Assembly (NCBI GenBank): GCA_038235165.1
Contig: JBBSUG010000010.1
Coordinates: 1-64,000 of the forward strand
DNA: 64,000 nucleotides
Source: GCA-002050365 sp038235165
Lineage (GTDB): Bacteria > Acidobacteriota > Blastocatellia > Pyrinomonadales > Pyrinomonadaceae
Direction of reading: 5' to 3'
The notes beneath the pieces were generated by a model. The model was not told the origin of the DNA, made no database searches, and worked only from the letters and a program-made list of their open reading frames with translations. This document shows, piece after piece, positions 7,827-15,786 of the stretch. A program made the position numbers and the translations under genes. The number at the start of each line of letters is the position of its first letter. The stretch's first letter is position 1.

Positions 7827-9251
7827 TTAAATTTCTTCCGGCACGAAAACGCGGTAAGTTTGGCGTTTGGATTGCGCGGCGAGCCATTCGGGAACGCCCG
7901 CGCGTTTTCGCATCGTCGCGTCCCACGGGCGACCGACTTTGCCGTAAATTTCGCGTTCGCCCGACGGATGATTTAGTTTGCCGAAACACCAACCGATATT
8001 GCCGTAGGTGGCGACATCGCGCCCGTCGAGGCTGAAACGGTCGTTCAAATAACACGCTGTCCGCCACGCTCTTTCGGGCGAATCCGTCCAGCCGACGAGT
8101 TTTTTGCCCCAATACATACGGATATTATTCGGCATCCACGCTTCTAATAAATACTGTTTTTGCGCGGCGTTCCACGTTTCATCGTCGGTTTCGCCGTGAA
8201 TTATTTGGTCGAGCGTCGGCGAATCGTATCTTTCGTGCGCGTGTTTTTCCAGAGTTTCACGCGACCATTCGGGCAGCGTTTCATACGCCAAAGGTTCTTT
8301 TTCAAATCTGGCTTGGTGATGAAAAAACTCGCGCCACGACATAATTTCGTCCTGAATACGCCAGTTTTTCTGTTTCGCCGTCGCGTGTTTTTGAAATTCC
8401 CAGATAACTTCGCGCGGACTCAGAACACCGAAATGCAGAAACGGCGAAAGCCGCGTTCCCGACAGCGGATCAGAAGGATTCGAGCGGACTTTTTCATAAA
8501 CCGGCAACACTGTTTCGCACGCCCATTTTAACTGCTTCAAAGCCGCTTCGCGTGAGCCGGAAAAATATTCGACCGGCGGAACCGTGTGGTCAATATCGCA
8601 TTCGGCGACGAGTTTTTTGACATCAACATTCGATAAATCGTCCGGCTCAAAATCGAATTTGCCTTCGTAGCGTGAAATGTCGGGCGACATTTCCGTTTTC
8701 GCATTTAGATATTTTTCACGAAAAGGCGTTTGAGCGCGGCGAAAAAAAGCATTCGCGTCCGTTAGATACGGAAATTCGTTCATCGGCACGACGCACGAAG
8801 TGTCAACGGCGATCACCGCGACATTCGTTTTCGCCGCGACGCTTTCGGCTTGCCAACGCGCGACGTATGCCGGAACGTCGTCGGTGATAATCGCCGCCGC
8901 GTCTTTTGCAAGACGATAAACTAAACCTTTCTCGACCTTTGCGGGACGTTCGATGTAATTGATGCAGCGCAAACCGCGTTTCTCGACTTCCGGCGCGAGC
9001 GATTGCGACGCTTCGATGATGAATTGATGCAGACGGTCGTTAGCGTGCGGATATTTTTGCCCGAGTCCGTGATAGACGACGACGGGCAGTTTCAGTTTAT
9101 TCGCTGTCGCAATTGCCGCGTCAATAATTGGATTGTCAGCGGCGCGAATCGCCTGTTGCAGCCAGCACAAAACATATTTCGCCTTTTTGCGAACGGCTTT
9201 ATCATTTAATTTTCGGGCGCGTTTTTTTAGTTCTTCAGGTGCTTCGGACAT
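7827..9251 (-). CDS. phr: Deoxyribodipyrimidine photolyase, class II
   Basis: This FAD photolyase repairs UV-induced cyclobutane pyrimidine dimers using light. The 474-residue protein fits the class II subfamily: N-terminal YVLCWLQQAIRAADN, QTPFREKYLNA, LSPFLHFGVLSPREV, MPNNIRMYWGKKLVGW, and the C-terminal YLNDRFSLDGRDVATYGNIGWCFGK that lines the FAD pocket. The DUF4126 gene (63 bases downstream) and its broken copy (upstream) bracket it, suggesting it was inserted into or rearranged with that gene. No partner gene is needed. Confidence 0.93.
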   Translation of the reverse strand: MSEAPEELKKRARKLNDKAVRKKAKYVLCWLQQAIRAADNPIIDAAIATANKLKLPVVVYHGLGQKYPHANDRLHQFIIEASQSLAPEVEKRGLRCINYIERPAKVEKGLVYRLAKDAAAIITDDVPAYVARWQAESVAAKTNVAVIAVDTSCVVPMNEFPYLTDANAFFRRAQTPFREKYLNAKTEMSPDISRYEGKFDFEPDDLSNVDVKKLVAECDIDHTVPPVEYFSGSREAALKQLKWACETVLPVYEKVRSNPSDPLSGTRLSPFLHFGVLSPREVIWEFQKHATAKQKNWRIQDEIMSWREFFHHQARFEKEPLAYETLPEWSRETLEKHAHERYDSPTLDQIIHGETDDETWNAAQKQYLLEAWMPNNIRMYWGKKLVGWTDSPERAWRTACYLNDRFSLDGRDVATYGNIGWCFGKLNHPSGEREIYGKVGRPWDATMRKRAGVPEWLAAQSKRQTYRVFVPEEI

Positions 9252-9379
9252 AATAGTTGATCAATATTTTGAGTATTTGGGAATCCATTTCCGCAAAGAT
9301 GACGAGAAAACAGAGAAAATTCGACAGTTTAACTGTTCACCACTTATCCTCACTTATCCTCCGCGCCATCGTTTCTGAA

Positions 9380-9551
9380 ACTGCTGATGCCGATGATCCG
9401 CCGGGTATCCAAAATATCCAAAACAACCAGGCGGATGCGTTGAATTAAATTTTTGCAGAAGCTCCAAAATCGTCACTTTCACACATAAATTTGTTACCGA
9501 AGTCCACGCCGTGCCGGGTACCGAAGATAACGTCGAAAACCACTCCATCAC
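9380..9551 (-). pseudogene. Broken duplicate of the DUF4126 gene 5' end
   Basis: The minus strand encodes MEWFSTLS, then GTAWTS, then KVTILELLQKFN, aligning with the start of the intact DUF4126 gene at 7764. DNA similarity continues through GGATCATCGGCATC, but a net one-base insertion after about codon 40 shifts the frame and the copy stops shortly afterwards. It is therefore a non-functional fragment of at most 55 codons. Confidence 0.8.
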
Positions 9552-9741
9552 TTTTTCTTCTTTTTCAAATTACTGACGTTATTTACGAGAACCGGGCGCG
9601 TAAAGTTGCAGGTAGGGGTTAATATGTTTTCCGGTCGAACCGGCAATCATTTAATCCTTTGAATTTATTATTGGATAGCTCCCGGAAAATGTGGTAAAAA
9701 TAACGTGACGTAATTTTGCGTAACAAATCGGAGGATTGTAT

Positions 9742-10401
9742 ATGCCGGAAACTCAAAAACACGGATTTGATTTTGAAAATTGGATAAAGGATACATTTTT
9801 CGCCAAAAGTCATATTAAATATACTGAAAAATGGGATGTCCCGATAGAACTGAATATCTCCAATGCCATTCCCAGCGAATTTCAAAGGCTGCCAGTTTCG
9901 ATAAAAACCTGTAAGTTCGGCGGCTCAATCGGATTTGGCGATGCGGTCAGGCAGTTTGAAAATGATGAGGATTTTCTTTTAATCGTCGGTTTCTGGCAGC
10001 AGGACGGGGGCAACAAAAATTTTATTTCCGTCGTCGCCGCCAAAGTTACGGCGGAACAGTGGCACAAACTTTTCGAGACGCTGATCGAAAATGATGATGT
10101 CAGAAAGTTGGATGCGCTGATTAAAGATCGTTCGAAAGATTATTGGGAAGTCCGCAAACAAGCGAAAGAAGCGAAAAAAAGCGACAGAGTTAAAAGTGCG
10201 ATGATGGTGCTGAATCCCAAAATAGATTCAAAAAATCAGCGGAGGCTGCAGTGCAGTTTACCTTTTAACCTTTTTTGGAGTAACATCGCAAAATCAACTT
10301 TTCCCGCCCAAACGGATAAAAACAAGAAAAAGGAATGTGAGCTTTTCGGAGTCAAACTTCCGAATCCTTTTCTTTCAAGCCCGCGAATTTTTAACACATA
10401 A
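9742..10401 (+). CDS. Restriction-endonuclease-like protein, stand-alone
   Basis: This 219-residue protein starts at an ATG preceded by GGAGG six bases away. Visible features are an N-terminal HGFDFENWIKDTFF helix, the acidic WDVP, and then PVSIKTCKFGGSIGFGDA, a strand pattern compatible with a PD-(D/E)XK nuclease core (acidic residue, then S-I-K). Later segments are FLLIVGFWQQ and LNPKIDSKNQRRLQCSL. It resembles unannotated type II endonuclease-like proteins of cyanobacteria, by my recollection only. No methyltransferase gene is next to it, and its left flank is the broken DUF4126 copy. It may be an acquired orphan. Nuclease activity is inferred, not shown. Confidence 0.55.
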   Translation: MPETQKHGFDFENWIKDTFFAKSHIKYTEKWDVPIELNISNAIPSEFQRLPVSIKTCKFGGSIGFGDAVRQFENDEDFLLIVGFWQQDGGNKNFISVVAAKVTAEQWHKLFETLIENDDVRKLDALIKDRSKDYWEVRKQAKEAKKSDRVKSAMMVLNPKIDSKNQRRLQCSLPFNLFWSNIAKSTFPAQTDKNKKKECELFGVKLPNPFLSSPRIFNT

Positions 10402-10465
10402 ACTGCGAATAAGCGAAACCGCAATTTAACCTTTAATTCTTCAAGCATTTTTCGCACAAAAAGAA

Positions 10466-10489
10466 AGCCTGTCTTACCGAAGACAGGCT
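10466..10489 (-). terminator. Stem-loop, probable terminator
   Basis: AGCCTGTCTT pairs perfectly with AAGACAGGCT around an ACCG loop. On the minus strand it is followed by a T-rich run (TTCTTTTT); on the plus strand by A5. It could also cap the preceding plus-strand gene without a U-tract. Confidence 0.5.
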
Positions 10490-10894
10490 AAAAATACGTT
10501 TACTTACCAAAATTAATAAGGAAAGTTAAGATTACCTGAATTAACTCACGCCCGTCGAAACAAAAAGTTCCAAAAGATTAAATTTTAATTTAAATGTTTA
10601 AGAAACGGTCGAAACAGTCTGCCATTGCTCCTGCACGAGTTTTCTCCACATCAGCAGAATCATTGATCTTCGAAGATAAATTTGTTGATTGGAAGAGATA
10701 GGTTATAAACTCAGGTTCGACATCAGGTTTTGTTTAGTTTCAAAAAAAAATTAAATTTCTGGAATGAAAAAGGGAATAGACCTTTTTATAAATAACGGAA
10801 GAATTAAGGTGGTCAAGAGCAGTGGCAGGCATAAGGGCTTTCCCCAACTCGTCCGTGAGGTCTATTCACAATCTCCGAAATATGATTTTTTTTG

Positions 10895-10926
10895 CCGCAT
10901 TTGTTGAAGCAGATGCGGTTTTTTTT
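10895..10926 (+). terminator. Rho-independent terminator-like hairpin
   Basis: CCGCAT (10895-10900) pairs with ATGCGG (10913-10918) and is followed by T8. An upstream T8 makes it potentially bidirectional. No annotated gene ends here, so it may belong to an unrecognised small transcript. Confidence 0.5.
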
Positions 10927-11362
10927 GTTCGATGTTTGACGATTAAAAACACGTTTAGCCCTCGAAAAGCCGCGAGGTGTTCGGCACGAGCAATTTCCTC
11001 ATTTGAATGAGTCTTTTTTTTCCTGACAACCAAAATAATTTCCCTGAATGTTTGTTTCTGCCTCTTTATTCTTGCATTTCCTTCCGACAGCTTTACCAAA
11101 CATTTTCAGCTCGTTCTGCGTGATGAACGCGATTTTGTAGATATATTTCATTTTAGCCGATTTATCACAGAAAAACTTTTTGCCAACCCGTCCAATTCAA
11201 CTCTGATCGGCGGCGCAATCGTCGTTTCGGTTTTGAGACTAGATGTATGGAAAACTCCGGCAGAAGTCTGTGCGTTCTCTGTTTGTTTAATTTACAATTG
11301 TCTGGCAGCTAAAATATTATTTACTGCACAGCTCCGACATATTTTTTCTTTTAAAATTATTT

Positions 11363-13069
11363 ATGCAAAAAGTATTAACTGCCGAAGAGATGCGCGAAGT
11401 TGATCGTTTGACAACGGAGAAATATGGCATTCCTTCGATCTTATTGATGGAAAACGCCGCTCACGCCGCCGCTCGCGTAATTTCGGAAAAACTCGGCGGT
11501 TCAGTAGCGGGCAAATCGTTTTTAATTTTATGCGGCAAAGGGAATAACGGCGGCGACGGTGCGGCTTTGGCGCGAATTTTGGCAACACAAGGAGCAAAAG
11601 TCACTATTTATCTAACTGGAAAAAGCGAAGATGCTAAAGGAGACGCTAAAATCAACTTTGAAGTTTTGGAGAGTTTGAAAATGGCTATTGATTTTACAAG
11701 TGAAAGAGGTCAAATTGTGCAGTTTTCAAACTCAACTGGTTATTTTGGAATGACAGTCATAGAAAATCGGTTGCAATGGCAAAAAATAGATGATTCGTTG
11801 ATGAAACTGGTTGACCATTTTGATGTTTTTGTTGATTCTCTATTCGGAACAGGATTAAAACGCCCTCTTGGAGGATTTTACAAAGACATTCCAGACTTTT
11901 TTAACTCAATTTATAATTTTAATAAAAAATTCAACCGTCAAAAACCACTACTTATTTCAATAGATATTCCTTCCGGTTTGAACGCTAACGTATCGGAGAT
12001 AATTGGTAACAATATTCAATCAAATTTAACCGTAACCTTCACCGCACCAAAACCGGCAAATGTTTTGCCGCCCGCATCAAATTTTAATGGCGAATTAGTC
12101 GTAGCAAATATCGGTTCGCCGCAGGAGTTAGTTGATAATTCGCCGTCAAAATTATTTGTCACGGAAAAACGGGACGCGCAAAATTGGCTTGAACAAACAA
12201 AATATACGAGCGATTCCTACAAAAATAAACGCGGACACGCACTTCTGATCGTCGGTTCAAGGGAATATACGGGCGCAGCAATTTTGGCGGGGAATGCGGC
12301 GATGCTTTCGGGGTTGGGTCTGACGACGATTGTCACGCCTGAGTCGGCGCAGACGGCAATCGCGGCGAAGGTTTTGGAAGAAGTCATTGTGCGCGGGTTG
12401 CCGGAGACGGAAAACGGCGCGATTTCGGCACAAGCGTTTGAAACGGTCGAAAAATTAATCGAAAAAGTTGATGTCGTCGGCATCGGCTGTGGGTTGAGAG
12501 TCCAAAGTCCAGAGTCTAAAGTTCAAAGTTTGAAAACATTTGTCGAGAGTGTAGTTGTCAAACGGCAAACGCCGGTCGTCATTGATGCCGACGCGCTCAA
12601 TGCGCTGTCGCCGTTTGATATAAAGGGAAACGACAAACTGCCGCTGATTTTAACGCCGCACGAAGGCGAATTTATGCGGCTTTTGGGGACGAAAGACGAA
12701 TCCGTCATTGCCGACCGCGTGAAAGCGGTGCGCGATTTCGCCGAAAAACACAATGTTATTTTAGTTTTGAAGGGCGAACGGGTTTTAATCGGTGCGCCGG
12801 ACGGTCGCGTGGTGATAAATCCGACGGGCAATTCCGGTTTGGGCAAAGCGGGCAACGGCGACACACTGACGGGAATTATCACCGGCTTTGTCGCTCAAGC
12901 CGTGCAGATGAAAATTGATATTTACGAAACGGTTGTCGCGGCGGTTTACATTTCGAGTTTGGCGGGCGACATCGCGGCGGAAAAATTCGGCAAACGCACA
13001 ATGCTGGCAAGCGATGTGCGCGAATGTCTGGGCGAAGCGTTTCAAAAATTAAACGAACAAGCGACTTGA
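11363..13069 (+). CDS. nnr: Bifunctional NAD(P)H-hydrate repair enzyme (epimerase + dehydratase)
   Basis: The N-terminal YjeF_N domain (residues about 1-230; LTAEEMREVDRLTTEKYGI, CGKGNNGGDGAALAR) epimerises damaged NAD(P)HX. The C-terminal ribokinase-like domain (about 255-560; TPHEGEFMRLLG, then NSGLGKAGNGDTLTGII) dehydrates it back to NAD(P)H. At 568 residues it is longer than the typical ~500. The extra length includes an insertion around residues 110-150 and a heptamer-repeat-encoded RVQSPESKVQSLK at about 378-391. The catalytic glycine-rich loop reads GKAGNGDTLTG, slightly different from the common GTGGSGDVLAG. It overlaps the convergent psuG by 28 bases. Confidence 0.93.
   Translation: MQKVLTAEEMREVDRLTTEKYGIPSILLMENAAHAAARVISEKLGGSVAGKSFLILCGKGNNGGDGAALARILATQGAKVTIYLTGKSEDAKGDAKINFEVLESLKMAIDFTSERGQIVQFSNSTGYFGMTVIENRLQWQKIDDSLMKLVDHFDVFVDSLFGTGLKRPLGGFYKDIPDFFNSIYNFNKKFNRQKPLLISIDIPSGLNANVSEIIGNNIQSNLTVTFTAPKPANVLPPASNFNGELVVANIGSPQELVDNSPSKLFVTEKRDAQNWLEQTKYTSDSYKNKRGHALLIVGSREYTGAAILAGNAAMLSGLGLTTIVTPESAQTAIAAKVLEEVIVRGLPETENGAISAQAFETVEKLIEKVDVVGIGCGLRVQSPESKVQSLKTFVESVVVKRQTPVVIDADALNALSPFDIKGNDKLPLILTPHEGEFMRLLGTKDESVIADRVKAVRDFAEKHNVILVLKGERVLIGAPDGRVVINPTGNSGLGKAGNGDTLTGIITGFVAQAVQMKIDIYETVVAAVYISSLAGDIAAEKFGKRTMLASDVRECLGEAFQKLNEQAT
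12497..12531. repeat. Heptamer tandem repeat inside nnr
   Basis: Five successive 7-mers are present: AGAGTCC, AAAGTCC, AGAGTCT, AAAGTTC, AAAGTTT. They are translated in frame as part of a low-complexity VQSPESKVQSLK loop. Seven-base units times three keep the frame every 21 bases. Confidence 0.75.
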
Positions 13070-13935
13070 GCAGCGACTTTGGCGTTATTTTCAAGCAGCG
13101 CGATATTGGCGGCGAGCGTTCTACCGCCGCTTTTTTCTGTCATTTGCGCGAGCAGAAACGGAGTGGTTTCTTTGCCGTGAATCTTTTTTTGGTCAGCGAG
13201 CGTGAGCGATTCGGCTAATATTCTTTCTAGCTCGTCCGCATCAATCTCAAATTCCAGCGGCACGGGAACGGTTAAAAGAATTGCTCCCGGCAAAATTAAT
13301 TCGTCACGCGCCCGCGCAATCTGCACGACATCTGCCGCCGTTTCAACCCGTTCGTCAACCGGTAAACCGCTTTTTCGTGAATAAAACGCGGGTATTTCGT
13401 CACAGCCGAAACCGAGAACGCACACGCCGTTGGTTTCGAGCCATTCCCGCGTCGCCGGTAAATCCAGCACGATTTTTGCGCCCGAACAAACGACGATGAT
13501 CGGCGTGTTGGCGAGTTCCGGCAAATCAGCCGAAACATCGTGCGAAAACCCGCGATGAATGCCCCCGATGCCGCCGGTGGCGAAAACTTTGATACCGGCG
13601 CGGTGCGCGATGAAACTCGTCGTTGCCACGGTCGTCGCGCAGTTTAATTTCCTGCCGACGGCAATCGGCAAATCGCGCCGCGAAATTTTGCGAATGTCTT
13701 TGTCAGTCGCCAATCGCTCAATCTGGCTTTCATTTAAACCGACGTGAAATTCCCCGTCGAACACGGCAATCGTCGCCGGTATCGCGCCGTTTGCGCGAAC
13801 TATATTTTCTAGTTTTTGTGCAGTTTCGATGTTGCGCGGAAAAGGCAGTCCGTGAGCAATAACCGTTGATTCGAGCGCGACAATCGGCTTTTTTGAATTC
13901 AGCGCGGCGGCAACTTCTTCATTGTAGTTTGTCAT
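13042..13935 (-). CDS. psuG: Pseudouridine-5'-phosphate glycosidase
   Basis: PsuG splits pseudouridine 5'-phosphate into uracil and ribose 5-phosphate, allowing salvage of pseudouridine from RNA turnover. The 297-residue protein has family signatures: VALESTVIAHGLPFPRN, the SRRDLPIAVGRKLNCATTVA lysine segment, FATGGIGGIHRG, and VCSGAKIVLDLPATREWLET. Its usual partner kinase PsuK is not adjacent. A PfkB kinase at 61285-62220 is far away. Its 3' end overlaps nnr by 28 bases in the opposite direction. Confidence 0.95.
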   Translation of the reverse strand: MTNYNEEVAAALNSKKPIVALESTVIAHGLPFPRNIETAQKLENIVRANGAIPATIAVFDGEFHVGLNESQIERLATDKDIRKISRRDLPIAVGRKLNCATTVATTSFIAHRAGIKVFATGGIGGIHRGFSHDVSADLPELANTPIIVVCSGAKIVLDLPATREWLETNGVCVLGFGCDEIPAFYSRKSGLPVDERVETAADVVQIARARDELILPGAILLTVPVPLEFEIDADELERILAESLTLADQKKIHGKETTPFLLAQMTEKSGGRTLAANIALLENNAKVAAQVACSFNF

Positions 13936-13940
13936 TAGTT

Positions 13941-13982
13941 CGTTGTCCTTTATTCTTGGTCATTGGTCTTTGATCCTTGAAC
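13941..13982. repeat. Heptamer tandem repeat upstream of psuG
   Basis: Six 7-mers follow one another: CGTTGTC, CTTTATT, CTTGGTC, ATTGGTC, TTTGATC, CTTGAAC. A partial inverse match (ACAAAGGACAAT) occurs near 14030, suggesting a decayed palindrome. Confidence 0.6.
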
Positions 13983-14043
13983 CATCTAATTTATTTTGTG
14001 AAAATTGATCTCAAATAGACAAACAAATAACAAAGGACAATCT

Positions 14044-14865
14044 CTATTTAATCATTTTCCCGATGCGGTCGAGGCGCGGGCTGGTGATACAGCCGAGAAC
14101 ACCGCCTTCCGAAGCGGCACGATCACACGACCAATAAACGAACATTGCGCGTCCAATGATTAAATCGCGGCTGACCACGCCCCAAAAGCGACTGTCCAAA
14201 CTTTGATTGCGGCTGTCGCCCATCACGAAATAACTGTTTGCAGGGACGACATACGGTTTCCCGGCAGCGGCAAAATCATATTCGCGGTCTTCAACCGGAT
14301 GTCCGATTGCATCTTCCGAGTAATAAACGCTGTATTTTTGATCGGGTTTCGTCGGCTCGAATTCTCTTGTCGTTAATGCCGCGTCTTTTGCTTGTGCGTC
14401 ACCGATGATGCGGTGTTCGGATAAAATTTGGTCGTTGATGTAAACATCATTGGCGCGGACTTCAATTTTATCGCCCGGAAGCCCGATCACCCGTTTGACG
14501 AAATTTATTTGATATGGCGGTCCGGCAGATTCTTTTTCCTGTCTTGATTTATTGAGCGAATCGGGGAAACCGGGAAATTTGAAAACGATAATGTCGCCGC
14601 GTTCGATTTCGCGCTGCGGCAAAAAAGGAATCGGTTTGCCGCCGGGAGCAAAGATAAACTTATTGACGAGCAGATAATCGCCGATCAAAATCGTGTTCTG
14701 CATCGAACCGGTCGGAACGGTAACGGCTTGCAGAATAAACGTCATTCCGAAAATCGCCATTACCAAAGTTACGACAAACGATTCAAAATACTCACGAAAA
14801 ACGCTTTTCGGCGGTCCGACCGGCTTTTTCTCAACTGTTTTAACTACTTCTACGTTATCACTCAT
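14044..14865 (-). CDS. lepB: Signal peptidase I
   Basis: This membrane serine protease removes signal peptides from exported proteins. After a short cytosolic N-terminus, one membrane helix (about 28-47) leads to the catalytic serine in TGSMQNTILIGDYLLVNKF and the lysine region INFVKRVIGLPGDKIEVR. The conserved GDSRNQSLDSRFWG and IIGRAMFVYW boxes close the fold. The ATG at 14865 (273 residues) was preferred to a TTG 9 bases upstream. It sits downstream of rnc on the same strand, an arrangement (lepB-rnc) common in bacteria, here in reverse order. Confidence 0.95.
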   Translation of the reverse strand: MSDNVEVVKTVEKKPVGPPKSVFREYFESFVVTLVMAIFGMTFILQAVTVPTGSMQNTILIGDYLLVNKFIFAPGGKPIPFLPQREIERGDIIVFKFPGFPDSLNKSRQEKESAGPPYQINFVKRVIGLPGDKIEVRANDVYINDQILSEHRIIGDAQAKDAALTTREFEPTKPDQKYSVYYSEDAIGHPVEDREYDFAAAGKPYVVPANSYFVMGDSRNQSLDSRFWGVVSRDLIIGRAMFVYWSCDRAASEGGVLGCITSPRLDRIGKMIK

Positions 14866-14921
14866 ATCTTTCAAAAAGTTTTTCGATCACGGAAAACATA
14901 TATATTTAACCGACAGCTTTA

Positions 14922-15692
14922 CTATTCCGTGTGGACTTCCGCGCTTTGCGCTTTAGCTTTCGCAGTTGTTTTTACGCTTTTGGGTTTATCTTTGTTTAGT
15001 TTTTTCAAAGCTAAATTTGCCGCTTTCATTTCAGCTGATTTTATCGAACTTCCCTTGCCGGAAACTTTGCCGGTTTCCCAAACGGCTTCGACGACAAAAA
15101 TTCTTTCGTGCGGCGGACCTTCGGTTTCGATGACCGTATAAGTCGGAGCGGAAAATTTTTCCGCCTGCAATGTTTCCTGAAGCAGTGTTTTGTAATCAAT
15201 CGAAGTTTTCGGCGTTGCTTCGCGCAGATAGTCGGCAAAGATGCGGGCGACGAAAGACATCGCCGAAACGTAGCCGCTGTCGAAAAAAATTGCGGCGATA
15301 ACGGCTTCCAACGTGTCGGATAAAAGTGCTTGTTTGCGTCTGCCGCCCGTTTTTTCTTCGCCGCGCCCGACACGCATAAATCTGCCGACACCGAGCGTTT
15401 CGGCAACCTTTGCCAGCGTTCCCATACTGACGAGATGATGTTTCATCAGCGTCAAATCGCCCTCACTGGATTTCGGGTGGCGAATGTAAAGCTGTTCGGC
15501 AATTGCCAATCCCAAAACGGAATCGCCAACAAATTCGAGGGCTTCGTTCTGCAAACTGCGTATTTTTTCTTCATCGCCGTCGTAAACTTTTTCGTAAGCC
15601 CACGAACGATGCGAGACGGCACGCTCGAGCAGCGCGAGATTTTGAAATTTGTAACCGAGCAATTGTTCAAAGGCTGCTAAATTTTCCGCCAT
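14922..15692 (-). CDS. rnc: Ribonuclease III
   Basis: RNase III cleaves double-stranded RNA in rRNA maturation and mRNA turnover. The 256-residue protein has the nuclease signature NEALEFVGDSVLGLAIAEQ (residues about 49-67), the second catalytic region SDTLEAVIAAIFFDSGY (about 125-141), and a C-terminal dsRNA-binding domain (about 162-232; DYKTLLQETLQAEK, GKGSSIKSAEMKAA). A lysine-rich tail follows. It is co-directional with lepB, 56 bases apart. Confidence 0.96.
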   Translation of the reverse strand: MAENLAAFEQLLGYKFQNLALLERAVSHRSWAYEKVYDGDEEKIRSLQNEALEFVGDSVLGLAIAEQLYIRHPKSSEGDLTLMKHHLVSMGTLAKVAETLGVGRFMRVGRGEEKTGGRRKQALLSDTLEAVIAAIFFDSGYVSAMSFVARIFADYLREATPKTSIDYKTLLQETLQAEKFSAPTYTVIETEGPPHERIFVVEAVWETGKVSGKGSSIKSAEMKAANLALKKLNKDKPKSVKTTAKAKAQSAEVHTE

Positions 15693-15720
15693 AAAAAAAT
15701 GATTTTAAGAACTTTGCGGC

Positions 15721-15768
15721 AAAAAAGAAAGTCGGGCGCGGAATATTTTGCGCCTGACTTTCTTTTTT
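15721..15768 (-). terminator. Rho-independent terminator, 19-bp stem
   Basis: Arms 15721-15739 and 15750-15768 pair with one mismatch (AAAAAAGAAAGTCGGGCGC against GCGCCTGACTTTCTTTTTT). A/T tails on both ends make it able to work in either direction. It lies between the secreted-protein gene (ending at 15787) and rnc. Confidence 0.8.
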
Positions 15769-15786
15769 AAGTAACTGCCAAAAAAA

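Larger units (their letters stand above)
10402..11362. other. 960-bp stretch without a supported gene
   Basis: This AT-rich region follows the endonuclease-like gene. It contains two stem-loops (10466-10489 and 10895-10926) and short open frames that lack ribosome-binding sites or family resemblance. The stretch 10810-10926, ending in a T8 hairpin, could be a small RNA, but no known RNA family was recognised. RNase P, tmRNA and SRP RNA signatures were looked for by eye and not seen. Confidence 0.5.

Noticed and set aside
10999..11151. Minus-strand open frame of 50 residues starting MKYIYKIAFITQ
   Set aside because: It starts right after a stop, has no ribosome-binding site, and matches no family I know. 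A real small gene cannot be excluded, but support is insufficient.
11045..11362. Plus-strand frame open for ~105 codons just before nnr (includes NPSNSTLIGGAIVV)
   Set aside because: It contains no ATG, GTG or TTG start ahead of most of the stretch and runs into nnr in another frame. It is probably chance, or an old remnant.
9742..11362. Complete restriction-modification or toxin-antitoxin island
   Set aside because: Only one nuclease-like gene is present; no methyltransferase, specificity subunit or antitoxin could be identified in the surrounding non-coding DNA.
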